A stretch of 64,000 nt of DNA from Leptasterias polaris (lineage: Eukaryota; Echinodermata; Asteroidea; Forcipulatida; Asteriidae), in NCBI GenBank assembly GCA_037783415.1, contig JAZGTN010000163.1, positions 1,426,001 to 1,490,000 on the forward strand, read 5' to 3'. The number at the start of each line of letters is the position of its first letter. Within the stretch, counting starts at the first letter, position 1. Of this stretch, positions 32,865-43,826 are shown piece by piece. The position numbers and the translations under genes are program-made. Under the pieces are notes generated by a model. It searched no databases and had not been told where the DNA came from. It saw only the letters and a list, made by a program, of their open reading frames with translations.

Positions 32865-32993
32865 CATTTATATTAATCCCGCACAGTTCATCATTCCTCG
32901 AATAATCCCCACAGTCATAGTAACCATCACACAACGTATCTCCTGACAGACAGACACCATTTGAACACGCAATGTCTCCTGAATTTGCACACT
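32865..32993 (-). CDS. Host exon: LDL-receptor class A module
   Basis: 129 nt, acceptor CTGTTTATAG, donor GTAAGTATAA. It encodes one LDLa repeat: six cysteines in the order C-x(6)-C-x(4)-C..., GVCLSGDTLCDGYYDCGDYS, then NDELCG. The Asp/Glu calcium-ligand positions (CDG, DCGDxSxxDE) are present. LDLa modules bind Ca2+ and mediate extracellular ligand interactions. It starts two bases into a codon and ends with one base left over, matching the HYR exon before it and exon 29426 after it. This is the most confidently recognised module of the gene. Confidence 0.9.
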
Positions 32994-33641
32994 CTATAAA
33001 CAGAAGAATTTAAGGAATATTGTAGGATGTAGATTGCATTGGATTATTAATCTTTAGCCAAATATTCTTTTCAATTCAATTTAAGTTATTATCGCACATG
33101 TACGATCTATTTTATGTACTCAGAAAGTGTCATCAATTGTACATTATGACCCGATACATGTTATCACGAGAGGGCATTATCACTCTCAAGAGAAATACTA
33201 TCGACCTTGAGATGTACCAAGACAACACAAATCAGCAAAATACATTTTGTTTGATGAGAAAGCCCTTATTTTTCATACAGAATTTCAAAGAAAACCTAAA
33301 AAAGCTAAGCATTTTAGGTTAAAAATGCAAAAAAAAAACGGCACTGAAAGAGTTAAAATCATATTTTACACCCTTTTAACACGATCGTAAGAGACTTGTT
33401 ACTTTTTCCGATTTTCATGAGAACTCTTATCTATTGGAAAATGAGAGCAAACAAAAATTTGACCTTGGAGCCGGCCCTTTTAACACTAACAATCAAATGA
33501 CAACAATTAACAGAAAAAATTGAGAACTCACAAGTTGGCTGAGTGGGGGGGGGGGGGGGGGGGGCACAGGGGTTGTGCAATGAGGCATATTGGAGGTATG
33601 CATTAGAGGGACTTGGCAGGGTTAAATGAAGTTCCACTTAC
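32994..33641. other. Intron with a poly-G run
   Basis: 648-nt intron between HYR and LDLa exons. It holds a G run at about 33543-33564. Confidence 0.6.
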
Positions 33642-33893
33642 GTAATTGCACAGACACATTGAATGCACAAACGGCTGTGTTTTCTTGGTTGTTTATGGCA
33701 GTGAAGGTATACACAACTTCAAAACTTTCTCCAGCATTTAAAAAAAATCTTGATTGCTCTACATTTCCGGTCCTCTCGACCTGCCCTTCAGCAAAAGGTT
33801 CTTTCCAACTTATAGAACTCCCCATATTGGCTCGAGCTGCATACTCAACGAGTTCCTCTGTTGGACAATCCATTATAACGATGGGGGGTGTCG
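33642..33893 (-). CDS. Host exon: HYR (hyalin repeat) module
   Basis: 252 nt, acceptor TTCATTTTCAG, donor GTAAGTGGAAC. It reads TPPIVIMDCPTEELVEYA..., SISWKEPFAEG, SRFFLNAGESFEVVYTFTA, then NTAVCAFNVSVQ. This is the HYR pattern: PxIxxCP at the start, a W-x-x-P strand, F-x-x-G-x-x-x-V-x-Y-x-A-x-D-like strand and a C-x-F-x-V-x-V end. HYR domains are Ig-fold extracellular modules found in echinoderm hyalin and many adhesion or complement-like proteins. Phase fits the LDLa exon. It starts two bases into a codon, so at least one more exon lies upstream. Confidence 0.87.
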
Positions 33894-33984
33894 CTGAAAA
33901 TTAAATAGAACACAATGTTACATACCTGAAATGTGTTAATTTCATTAGTATCTTTTAACCTTTTTCTTAACATCAAACGCAACC

Positions 33985-34270
33985 TACATGTAGTCGACTG
34001 CACTCATACCCCCTCTTCTTTACCATATGTAACTTTAGTTGACTGCATTCATACGCCCTCCTCCTTACCATAGGAAACTTTACTCAACTGCACTCAAACC
34101 CCCTCTTCTTTACCACAGTGGGCAACTTTAGTCGACTGCACTCATACCCCCTCTTGTTTACCATAGGCAACTTAGTTGACTGCATTCATACCACCTCTTC
34201 TTTCATGTCTTTACCGTGAGGTACATGTAACTTTAGTCGACTGCACTCATTTCCCTTCTTCCTCACCATA
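33985..34270. repeat. ~55-bp minisatellite
   Basis: Six degenerate units of ACTTTAGTCGACTGCACTCA + TACCCCCTCTTCTTTACCATA. It lies in the presumed intron upstream of the HYR exon. Confidence 0.88.
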
Positions 34271-34339
34271 AGTGAAAATAGAGATCCCCCTAAAAAATAC
34301 AACACGACAATCTGAACACAATGGGCTTTTCTTTCCAAA

Positions 34340-34538
34340 TTTGTTCTTTTTTCCAAGTTCACCGCTCTTAAAACTACAATTCATCACCCCCAATCCTCTG
34401 ACCTTCTTTTGTAAAGCTATAGTTTTATCAATGTATACTGTTCATGTCCCAATTACCACCCCCCAGCAAATCCTCTGGTCTTTCTTTTTTAAGTTGCATG
34501 TTTACGGTTCATTAAACTACCATTCAACACCCCCAATC
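34340..34538. repeat. ~75-bp minisatellite, interrupted
   Basis: Three degenerate units ending CACCCCCAATCC with CTCTGACCTTCTTTT-like spacers. The array resumes at 35979 (CAATCGTATGACC), showing that the TIR element between them was inserted into it. Confidence 0.75.
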
Positions 34539-35978
34539 CAGGGTTCTCCACAGGGTCAAATTTTGTCCGGGCGCACGCTGGCGGCGCCGGCCGCCGGGTG
34601 ATTTTTTCACGCAAGCAATGCTTATAAGCGCAATGAATCACGGGCCAAGAAAAAAACAGTTTTCTGTTTGAATTAAATTCAGGCCTAGAAATCAGACGCG
34701 AATCCGCGAATCGATTCGCGCCAAGATCGCGCCAAGATTTGTCGCGTCTGTATCTTCCGGGTTTAATGTGTTTCCTGTTTTTATTTCCGCTATCCCCCCC
34801 ATTTTCGTCCACTATTGGACGAAAATGGGGGGGGGGGGGGCTACCGGATATGCTGGTATGCAGATCATGAATATTAAAATATTTCGTTCGGCCGACTGCA
34901 AACAGCGCAGAATGGGAGGCAAATGAATGATTAATTTTCGACGGTCCAATCACAAGCTTCCCTCATTATGACCTTTGTACACATGCACACGATTCGAACA
35001 CAGTGGCCGTTGAGACTGGGAGACTGGCTGGACGAGTCCATTTTATCTGCGGGTGATGAAATCTTCAAATGTTGTAAACACGTAATCTTTACACTAGTAG
35101 AGAACATTCGAAAATGATTATTTTTACGTTGTTGTTACTGCTTTAGTAATTTGAATAAAAAACTACAGGCCCTACTGTTATGATGTTAGTGCTGATAGAG
35201 AAAGAATTTCTACGATACGATTTTCTTTTTCTTTGTTAACGGTAAGCATCTCTTTTAAAAAATGGAGTGTACTCAAACCGCCATTGCAAATGATTGCGCA
35301 ATGCGCCCCCCTCATCTATTAGTAAACATGACTTCCGCCACTGACCAATGGGGTCTTGTCTTATGCACGCATTATAGTAATGACCCTGGCTAGCTCAAAA
35401 CAGAACCATCAAGGCGTTGATTCAGATAGTCTACGTGTACACATCTCACACCACGCAAGCACTGCGTTACAGCATGGAGGTAGGAATAGATCTATTCCTA
35501 CCTCCATGGTTACGTAACTTACACCATAGAGCAAGGACCAGAATCTGTCCTTGCTCTATGGTGTAACCATGGAGGTAGGAATAGATCTATTCCTACCTTC
35601 ATGCCACACATCCAGAGACTGCACATAGCTCGGGTGCATGGGTAGCGCAATGGCGCAATAGCGGAAAGGGAAAACCAACTAATCTAAAAAGACAATTAAT
35701 AAATGAAAGTAAAACTCCAACGCCTTGGTCAAGGCTAATACTTGCCGGCACGTGCGCGGTGATTAATAACGATCGTTTCATTGTGGAATACTGATTGACA
35801 CTAATTTAGGACCGAACAGTGGCTGCGATTTTTTGTCCGGGCGCTGACAATTTTGCCCGGGCGCAGATTTTTTTGTTCGGGCGCACGACGATTTTGTCCG
35901 AGCGCTACATTTTTTGTCCGGGCGCATTTCGTATTTTGAAAATTTTGTCCGGGCGCAGCGCCCGTGTGGAGAACCCTG
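34539..35978. mobile_element. Non-autonomous TIR element with 5-bp TSD
   Basis: 1440 bp with ends CAGGGTTCTCCACA / TGTGGAGAACCCTG, flanked by CAATC on both sides. The CAGGG start resembles hAT termini, but a 5-bp duplication is short for hAT, so superfamily is open. Six copies of TTTTGTCCGGGCGC-like motif lie near the right end (35826-35958), one near the left. It contains several large palindromes and no protein. Confidence 0.82.
35473..35603. repeat. Nested palindrome cluster
   Basis: A perfect 36-bp palindrome centred on AGATCT (35473-35508), a GTTACGTAAC palindrome (35509-35518), an 18-bp stem with 8-base loop (35521-35564) and a second 36-bp palindrome with one mismatch (35568-35603). 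Together the first and last pair to make one ~130-bp imperfect inverted repeat. Confidence 0.95.
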
Positions 35979-36636
35979 CAATCGTATGACCTTTTTTTCC
36001 TAAAGCTGCAGTTTTACCAATGTTTACTATTCATGAAACTACCATCCATCACATTCAATCCTCGCCCCAAATAACAACATAATCACTGACAAGTAGTTCA
36101 CTATTTATCAATTCTAATTTACTCCACTCTTCAAAGTTTGTTGACCCCACCAACAGGAAACAGGATCTAACAGGTTCACCCAATCTGGTCACTGTTGGCA
36201 AAATATAAAGACCTGCCAAAACACCAACATTTAGTTCCAGTATTGCCATACACTGTACTGACTCAAAGTAGTAGACTTATAATTAGCATGATAATGATTC
36301 TCAATAATTCATTTGCCAAGACAATTTACTGAAACTAAGTTGACTTCTCCACAAGTGCATAACAAACAAATTTATTGTGTTAAATCGGCTTATTGAACTG
36401 AATTGACTTATTAATAGTTTGTTCCGTCCAAACTCCCAGCTTAAAAATTCTCCTAACTGCAGTTAGAGACTAGTCCCAATAACAGTGTTACAGTTGGGAC
36501 ATCCCAACTAACACTAACAGCTGGGATCTAGAGATCTTTTACTGTGCAGGGGATCAGACCAGCGGAACAGGATGGTCACAACACTGGCTTCTGGCAGGTG
36601 GCAAGGGTGCCTGATGGAGCATGTGCTTTGAGTTTT
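35979..36636. other. Intergenic or intron DNA, nothing recognised
   Basis: Starts with a leftover minisatellite unit. A 64-codon minus frame (36249-36055) has no motif. TTGGGAC repeats occur near 36500. Confidence 0.45.
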
Positions 36637-39177
36637 TGTAACCCTGAAAAATGGATCACTTGAATAAAACTAAATAAAACTAAACACTGGGGAAACTCAC
36701 TTCAGAAAAACTCAACTAATCTAGGGATCGAATAGGGTTAAGACGCGAGGAAATGCAAAAAGTAGGACAGGGACTCAAAATGTAGGTTTCTCAGCAAGCA
36801 AAAATAAAAAATAACTTTATTGATTATAAGGCGATGACCAAAAGCAAAACCAGGGATCGAATTACATCAATAAACCAAGTAAACTCTAAACCAAGACATT
36901 ATTAAACACTATTGTACTAAACCCCGAACAATGAAAAGAATTTATAGAAACCACTAAAAACAACAAAACAAAACACAACACAGTGCCAAAGAAGGTTACA
37001 AAATTAAAATCAAAATGGCTTTAAAACCGAGTCCATAGCAGTATTGACTTGACGCAGGCAAAACTTAAAACATGAAGTTGTAGGGTTTACATAATCGTGA
37101 TGGTGGAAGAACACATAAATGTGAAGTGTTCTCCTTGCACTGCCAGGCTGCTATATGAAGTAAACTTTAAAACATTACACTATACAGGGGTGACTTCCAC
37201 TACATGTACAAGGATTAAGGATTAAGCAAGAGGGTTGTTTATTACAGACATTCCTAGAAATTAACTTGTCCAGGGTGCTAGAAGATATTTAATTGGAAAT
37301 ATAAACAGTGGAAGGGTAATAAAACTCTAACCTAGACACTCGGTCACCTATAGAACAAAGGTTTTTCTACACCTATTACACTCGCCACTACTTAAACCCA
37401 TTGTTGTCCTCAACAATGTTAAAAAGTACAAAAATGAAAACTACAATGAATTTACAGCAAAATAAAACTGAACAAAATATAACTATACAAAAATCAAGGC
37501 CAAAAATAACTTTGTCGGGCAAACCGCATAATCTCCCGAAACCCCATAATATTGTGTGAAACTTGCAGGTTGTGCAAAGTTTGCCACCTCAATGACTTGG
37601 GCAAAACTTCTAGGTACTGAGTGTTATCTCCACTGTCGGTCTGCTTATAGTATAGCAACCCATCCTTCACGACCAGCCTCTCCCATACACGCACCAGCCT
37701 CTTCAGTGCTCCTGGCTCCCTTTTCAGCTGATGAGGGCTAGGCTTTCTTTCTGCAGAAGATTTCAATTTCACGACTCTGGAGATGACCTTGTCTGTAAGT
37801 TGGGCTGACTTCACGTCAGGGGGAGGAGTTGGCAGGATTGCGTCCTCTACTGCTGGGGTCGAATCTACCTGCTGAAACCATGACGGACTATAATAAACTG
37901 TTGTTGGTGTGGATTGGCCATCAAACTCTCGCCATTGCCTCTGGCAACTTCGGGGTACTTTACTGCACCAAACAGAACTTCTCCTCTGGCGCTGACGACC
38001 ATCCATCTGCATCTGCAGTCTCAGCAACAGTTCTCCTTGTCGTTGCTGCTGAGCAACAATGTCTCCAAGGAGATCCTTCACCGTCTCTAGCAAACTCCTC
38101 TCTTTAGCAGGCTCCTCCATCGACGGAACTGAGGGTCTTTCTGCTGGTTGTGGGTCAAAACCACACATCTGAAGTGTGGTCAAAGATGGCTTAACCACTG
38201 GTTGAAGAATTTCGTTGAAACAACCAAATCCAGGGGGAGGGGAGATGTATGGCATCCCGATCCCGTCGGGCAAAATTGTGGAACTCGGCCCTTCAACCAT
38301 AGTGAAATAAAAATGCTTCCAAACTCTGGCACTGTGTTCGTAACCCTAAAACTAATGACCGTCCCTACTTTTTACAAAACCTGGCTAAGTTCTAAAGGAA
38401 CATAAACCCTGCCCGGGTTCTCCACCAAAAAAATGTAACCCGGAAAAATGGATCACTTGAATAAAACTAAATAAAACTAAACACTGGGGAAACTCACTTC
38501 AGAAAAACTCAACTAATCTAGGGATCGAATAGGGTTAAGACGCGAGGAAATGCAAAAAGTAGGACAGGGACTCAAAATGTAGGTTTCTCAGCAAGCAAAA
38601 ATAAAAAATAACTTTATTGATTATAAGGCGATGACCAAAAGCAAAACCAGGGATCGAATTACATCAATAAACCAAGTAAACTCTAAACCAAGACATTATT
38701 AAACACTATTGTACTAAACCCCGAACAATGAAAAGAATTTATAGAAACCACTAAAAACAACAAAACAAAACACTACACAGTGCCAAAGAAGGTTACAAAA
38801 TTAAAATCAAAATGGCTTTAAAACCGAGTCCATAGCAGTATTGACTTGACGCAGGCAAAACTTAAAACATGAAGTTGTAGGGTTTACATAATCGTGATGG
38901 TGGAAGAACACATAAATGTGAAGTGTTCTCCTTGCACTGCCAGGCTGCTATATGAAGTAAACTTTAAAACATTACACTATACAGGGGTGACTTCCACTAC
39001 ATGTACAAGGATTAAGGATTAAGCAAGAGGGTTGTTTATTACAGACATTCCTAGAAATTAACTTGTCCAGGGTGCTAGAAGATATTTAATTGGAAATATA
39101 AACAGTGGAAGGGTAATAAAACTCTAACCTAGACACTCGGTCACCTATAGAACAAAGGTTTTTCTACACCTATTACA
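36637..39177 (-). mobile_element. Young, internally deleted LTR retrotransposon
   Basis: 2541 bp with 744-bp LTRs (36637-37380; 38434-39177) that differ by only two substitutions I can see. Flanked by TTTT on both sides. Coding content is one fused fragment. Orientation is minus, from the coding frame. A candidate primer site TGGTGGAGAACCCGGGC lies next to the upstream LTR at about 38426-38410; I could not assign its tRNA. Confidence 0.92.
37494..38300 (-). pseudogene. Fused gag N-terminus / integrase zinc-finger fragment
   Basis: A 268-codon frame. The N-terminal ~100 residues look like a gag leader with a coiled-coil-like stretch (ETVKDLLGDIVAQQQRQGEL). From about residue 200 the sequence switches to the start of a gypsy integrase: LVVKDGLLYYKQ, LEVLPKSLRWQTLHNLQ, an H-x(3)-H-like pair (VSHNIMGFREIM) and RQSYFWP, ending where the second half of the HHCC finger should be. 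Protease, RT, RNase H and the integrase core are missing. The fusion is one open frame, so it arose by a large internal deletion. The stop is near 37494. Confidence 0.8.
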
Positions 39178-40059
39178 TTTTCATTTAGTTTTCCGTGATA
39201 GATCCCAAATATCACGTCCGAGGCTCGTTCTAAATTAAGAGAAACTTCAGAGGACTGGAAATTACTGCAGAGGTCCACTGAACGATTACCAGTACACTAT
39301 TAGGCAATTCCAGCCAACTGTAACACCCAAGTTGGGGCTGTCCAACTAGAGTTGGGAAGATTCTAAAGTTGGCCCGGAACAGTTTCAGTAAGTCATCATA
39401 GTGAGAAAGTTATCTTGACAAGGCAATTTCTTTTTGTTTTGGTTCAATAAGTCATCATGGGGAGATAAATCAAAGCTTGGTGACTTATTCTTATATAATA
39501 AGTTGACTTTGCATTGGCAAAATAAATATAATCTCGTTATCTGGAGCGTTACTCCGAGGCTTTCCTAGAGCTCTTTACCCCCACCCCCACCAGTCAAAAT
39601 TGAGTTCATTGGAAGTCAGCACAATTTCTGCAGTAGTGATTAACATTTTGAAATTATTAATTACAAAGTTAATTTTGTTGTAACTGAAAAGAGTAAAACT
39701 AATTAAGTTTACACGCTTGACAGCAGAAATTCTCAACGTTGATAAAGAGCGCCCCCCTGCGCCTATTAAAAAGGCTCACTGCACTAAATAAAAGAGATAT
39801 TACAGGCAGTGGGGGAAAGCTGTCTGGTCATACACAAATTTTGAAGTAGTATCAGTTTTATTCATTGAACTGTGGAATTGGCGTTCTAGAAGGATGTATA
39901 AATTTAGTTTTTGGTTATTTGAGTGAGCTACGAAATAATTAGTGGTTTTGCTGATGCATCGGCAGTACACAGGCTTCCCTGGAGGGTACTATAGAAAGAC
40001 AACTACTTCATATTTTTTTATTCCACTATTACTTCTGGAATTTGATGAAGTAGCTGTCC
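39178..40059. other. No gene seen
   Basis: AT-rich DNA between the LTR element and the piggyBac element. It has TTGGG-rich inverted motifs near 39330 similar to those near 36500, suggesting these flank an older repeat split by the LTR insertion. Confidence 0.45.
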
Positions 40060-40439
40060 CTAACCCTTTCAGTACCAACACATATTCGCTACTTATGCCA
40101 TGGTGACCAGAGACATTTCCTTGACATGGCTACCTGGAGACCAACACTATTTTGCAAAGTTTCAGGTTACAGCGCCCTCACAAGGCAGATTGGGGTTAGC
40201 CTAGGTTCTATATAGTCACATAATGCAAGTTGAGCAAGCAATAACATATTACTGTTTCCTTTGGCATATTGCCTTGGACTAAATAATTGCCTTTAACATA
40301 TATTTGAGGTATGGTATTATGACCACTAAATACACAATTGAGTAGTTTAAATGTTTAAGCTAAACATTTGTCAAGTAGCTGTTCATACCAATCTGCATGA
40401 GACATATTTTAGAAACGTTAAATAAACATAAGGTTTTAA

Positions 40440-41670
40440 GAAATAACTTTTGAAACAGCATCCTCCCCCCCCCCCCCCCCCCCCAAACCCGCCCAAAATT
40501 AAATAACAATTGGTTGAGCCTCACAGATACTGGGAGTTGGTGACTATACCCATGTTGATCAATTGGTTAAGGCGGCCATTTAGATTGTTGGCAAATTATG
40601 AATCGTCGTAAGTTTTAATTAATTTTTTAGGAGGCACCCCCCCCCCCCCAACCCGCTCCTAGGATAGGACATTAAATATAAACAAGAGAGTTTGGATTAC
40701 GCACAATATGACTTGTAAATAAATGACTGGTAAAATCAATCGTTTTATTTATTTCTACATTTAATGACAAAGAAGGAACTGACATAAAATTACATTAAAT
40801 ATTGCCCATTTGTAAATGTCCGCCAAGCAATTTGGTTTTGGTCCGTATCTCCGTCTATGAGCCTCACATACATAAATTATAATTGCCATGGTGGTTCAGT
40901 CGCTTTAAAAAGGCGGCCATTTTGATTATTATAACATTAAAAATAACAAAGAGAAGTTTGATTAAGCACAATATGAACGTTACTCGAACAAAATAACTCT
41001 TGAAATTTATGTTTGACCTATCATTAACCAATATGTCAAGAAGGAACTAACAAAAAATATTTCCAAAGTGCTATACTTGTTTTTTCGACGTACCATCCTC
41101 CCCCTCCCCCTCCCCCCCCCCCCGCCTCAATGTTGGAAACTTGAATGTATTAAGGATCCAGGAACCCAACAAGACACATAATTAAGTTATTGCATCAGTC
41201 GGTTAAGGCGGCCATTTTAATAATAAAAATGGCCGCCAACCAATTTGGTTTTGGCCCGTAACATAAAATATGGCGAGGTTTTCAGGATGCAGGAACCCAA
41301 TGAAACCAAATACAAACAATGTGGTACAGTTGCTTAAGTCGGCCATTTTGATTAATGTAAAATTTGTTTCTGAAACCTTAAATAAACATCATGTTTTAAT
41401 ACATTCCTTTAGGATTGCACATTCAATAAACAGAAGAGAGTTTTGATTACGCACAATAGGAACTGGACAAAAATTACTCCTCAAATCAAATTTACACCTA
41501 TCATGAAGCAATATGTAAAGAAGGAACTAACATTACATTTTGCCAAAGTGCTATACTTGTTTTTTCTAAGTACCATCCCCCCCCCCGCCTCAATGTTGAT
41601 TGTTGGCAGGCATGCGATTGTGGGATTCAACATTGTAGCGGGGGGGGGGGGGGGAGGGGGGGAGGGGGGA
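40440..41670. repeat. Degenerate tandem repeats inside piggyBac, with poly-C/G runs
   Basis: Roughly 300-400-bp degenerate units, each with a CGGCCATTTTGATT motif (about 40574, 40914, 41212, 41342), a GCACAATATGAAC-like motif, AGTGCTATACTTGTTTTTTC and a CCATCC + poly-C run. It makes up the non-coding 3' third of the element. Confidence 0.75.
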
Positions 41671-41783
41671 GTATTCAGAAAGTTGTGATAATTATTCGTT
41701 TGGTGTGAAAATTCTCAAATAATGGTATAACCGCAAATTTTTTTGTGACCTAATGAACTTAATAGTTTAATTGGTGACCTAAT

Positions 41784-43517
41784 TTATCGCTTGGTGTGGA
41801 ATTTCTCAAAGCATGGTATAACACACATTGGCTTGATACACTGCTTACAAATTGTGCGAGTTTGTTTCCGATTAGAGGTGGTACTGCATACAACACAGTC
41901 ACGTTTCTTCCCGCCAACATTCGGACCCGGAAAGTGCTGAGTTGAAAGGGCGTTTGAAGCACTTGACACTTGACGGGCATGGTGAACTGGGTTGTTCTCG
42001 AAGCTTGAAATAAGTGCCTCTATCACCTTGACCCGAAAATCCAAAGTAGACAAGCTCTTGTTTGTATGGATGCTGTTGTATACGACATTAGCATTAAGCA
42101 AACATATGTCTAGGATTGTAATAAATACACGTTTCCACCATTTGAATGTTTTGTGGGTATGAGTATAGTACGTGCATAATTGTCCTGCCAGATCCGTGCC
42201 CCCCATGTATTTATTGTAATCCTCGACTATGCACGGTTTTTTGATATGACGGAATCCTGTTGAAGTTTTCCGGCTCCGAATCTTTTTACTAGTGACACTG
42301 CAATCGCCATAGTTTGAGAGGAGAGTGACACGTTTTGTGTCCTGCCACATAACGCATAGTTGGCCTGCTTTCTGAAAAAATTTGGGATCTGCACCGCTTT
42401 TCATAGGAAATTTCTTGGAGTTTGCTACGTCGGGTATCCCTAGGGTGGTATAGCGCACAGTTCCACAAGCTCCGAATCCTAGCTCAGACAACTTGGAGAA
42501 CAGAGCCGGGCTACTAAACCAATTGTCCATGTAGATGCAATGTCCTTTGTTTTCGAGTCCCTGCAAAAGGTTCAATACTACGTTGCCTGGTGCCCCTATT
42601 TCGGATGGATGGTTTGTCTGAGGATCACTTACAGAGGACTGTTCTTGTGGGCACCTGGGCTGCGATCCTGTGAACAACTCCCAGGCACATGTGTACCATG
42701 TGTCGGATTCGTTCAATGAGAAAGATTTCAATCCCCATTTTGCGGCTTTTCTTGGCATGTACTGCTTGAAGCTCAGCCGTCCTTTGAATTTGACCATCGT
42801 CTCGTCCGGTGAAAGGCTTCGTCCCGGCTGGTACACCCGGAGGAATGATGGTAGTACAATGTTTAACAGTGGCCGTAATTTGGCAAGTTTGTCACGGGGA
42901 GAGTCGCCCTCGACATCTCTGTTATTGGCGAGGTGAAAAAATCTTAGGATTGCAGTAAATCGGTTACGAGCCATGGTTGCTGAGTACAGGGGACTTCGCA
43001 GAATTTCTGACCTGGACCAATGCATGGAGTAACGAGGCCTTTTGTTGATTCCCATGCAAAGAAGTAGGGTCACGAATGCCATCATTTCAGGTACATCAGT
43101 TGGTCTCCATGCACACTTATTTTCTGCCCCCGCTCCCAATATTTGTTCAGCATAACGATTAGTCTCTAGTACCATCATCTGCCACACTGCTTCACAAAAG
43201 TACAGTTTGAAGATTTGTATGGGGGAGAACGAACTGAAGTCTTCTGTAGCCCCGGTGTTTGCTGTAAATTTAACAGGCGGTCGCCGTGTGTAACAGTTGG
43301 CTTCACGCCATCCACACCTGAAATTCGTTTTTTTTTTGGTTTTCTTACCCTTCTTAGAACAGGTTAATGTTGCTGTTGATGTCGAGGCCCTCGGCTCTGT
43401 ATCCTCACTGTCTTCTGACGTCTCCGAGTCATAAAGTGGCGATTCCTCGTCAGATGACATTTCTGAACCACTGTCTGCGAAAATTTCTTCCAAAATTTTA
43501 TCATTTTCTTGGGCCAT
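41784..43517 (-). CDS. piggyBac-family transposase
   Basis: Intact 577-aa frame from ATG 43517 to stop 41784. It catalyses cut-and-paste transposition. Residues ~1-65 are acidic then basic (SSDEESPLYDSETSEDSED; KKGKKTKKK), followed by the dimerisation and insertion domains. The catalytic Asp triad fits D238 (LSPDETMVKFKG), D331 (IYMDNWFSSPALF) and D442 (YMGGTDLAGQLCTYY), in the family order. The C-terminus (~541-577) is a Cys-rich finger (CVVCS..., CKQCIKPMCVIPC) that in piggyBac binds the element ends. Length is normal for the family (about 550-600). It lies wholly between the TIRs; the start is ~290 bp inside the right end. A domesticated PGBD gene is the alternative, but TIRs and TSDs argue for a mobile copy. 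Confidence 0.95.
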   Translation of the reverse strand: MAQENDKILEEIFADSGSEMSSDEESPLYDSETSEDSEDTEPRASTSTATLTCSKKGKKTKKKTNFRCGWREANCYTRRPPVKFTANTGATEDFSSFSPIQIFKLYFCEAVWQMMVLETNRYAEQILGAGAENKCAWRPTDVPEMMAFVTLLLCMGINKRPRYSMHWSRSEILRSPLYSATMARNRFTAILRFFHLANNRDVEGDSPRDKLAKLRPLLNIVLPSFLRVYQPGRSLSPDETMVKFKGRLSFKQYMPRKAAKWGLKSFSLNESDTWYTCAWELFTGSQPRCPQEQSSVSDPQTNHPSEIGAPGNVVLNLLQGLENKGHCIYMDNWFSSPALFSKLSELGFGACGTVRYTTLGIPDVANSKKFPMKSGADPKFFQKAGQLCVMWQDTKRVTLLSNYGDCSVTSKKIRSRKTSTGFRHIKKPCIVEDYNKYMGGTDLAGQLCTYYTHTHKTFKWWKRVFITILDICLLNANVVYNSIHTNKSLSTLDFRVKVIEALISSFENNPVHHARQVSSASNALSTQHFPGPNVGGKKRDCVVCSTTSNRKQTRTICKQCIKPMCVIPCFEKFHTKR

Positions 43518-43822
43518 GTTGTAAGAATGATCTCTTACTCAAGAATGCGTGGGGGACGCTTAACGATCCCGCTGATATTTTAAAACTTGCGACGCTTCAG
43601 GGCACACGCGGCGCTTCAGGACACAGGCGGCCAGATTGTTACCGGGGGGATGGACGCAGGCGATTGAGGGGGCTATTAACATTTTGATAACTTACTTTTT
43701 GTCGATGTGCCACAGAGGCTCATTGGTCACCAAGAATGCTAATAATTACGTGCCATACGGGCTCATTGGTCACCAAGTGGGATGTTGTTTTGAGCCGCTA
43801 TGGCACGGCGGTACTGAAAGGG
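43518..43822 (-). promoter_or_regulatory. piggyBac 5' region with direct repeats
   Basis: Contains GCTCATTGGTCACCAAG twice (about 43719 and 43765) between the TIR and the start codon, and CACGCGGCGCTTCAGG/CACAGGCGG near-repeats at 43600. Subterminal repeats are typical transposase-binding sites; promoter function is inferred from position. Confidence 0.5.
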
Positions 43823-43826
43823 CTAA

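Larger units (their letters stand above)
40064..43822 (-). mobile_element. piggyBac transposon with CTAA target duplication
   Basis: 3759 bp. Ends CCCTTTCAGTACC (40064-40076) and its complement GGTACTGAAAGGG (43810-43822), each flanked by CTAA (40060-40063 and 43823-43826) rather than the usual TTAA. Both subterminal regions contain TGCCAT and GGTGACCA motifs. It encodes an uninterrupted transposase, so it may be recently active. Confidence 0.9.

Noticed and set aside
36055..36249. 64-codon minus frame as a host exon
   Set aside because: No good splice borders and no recognisable motif.
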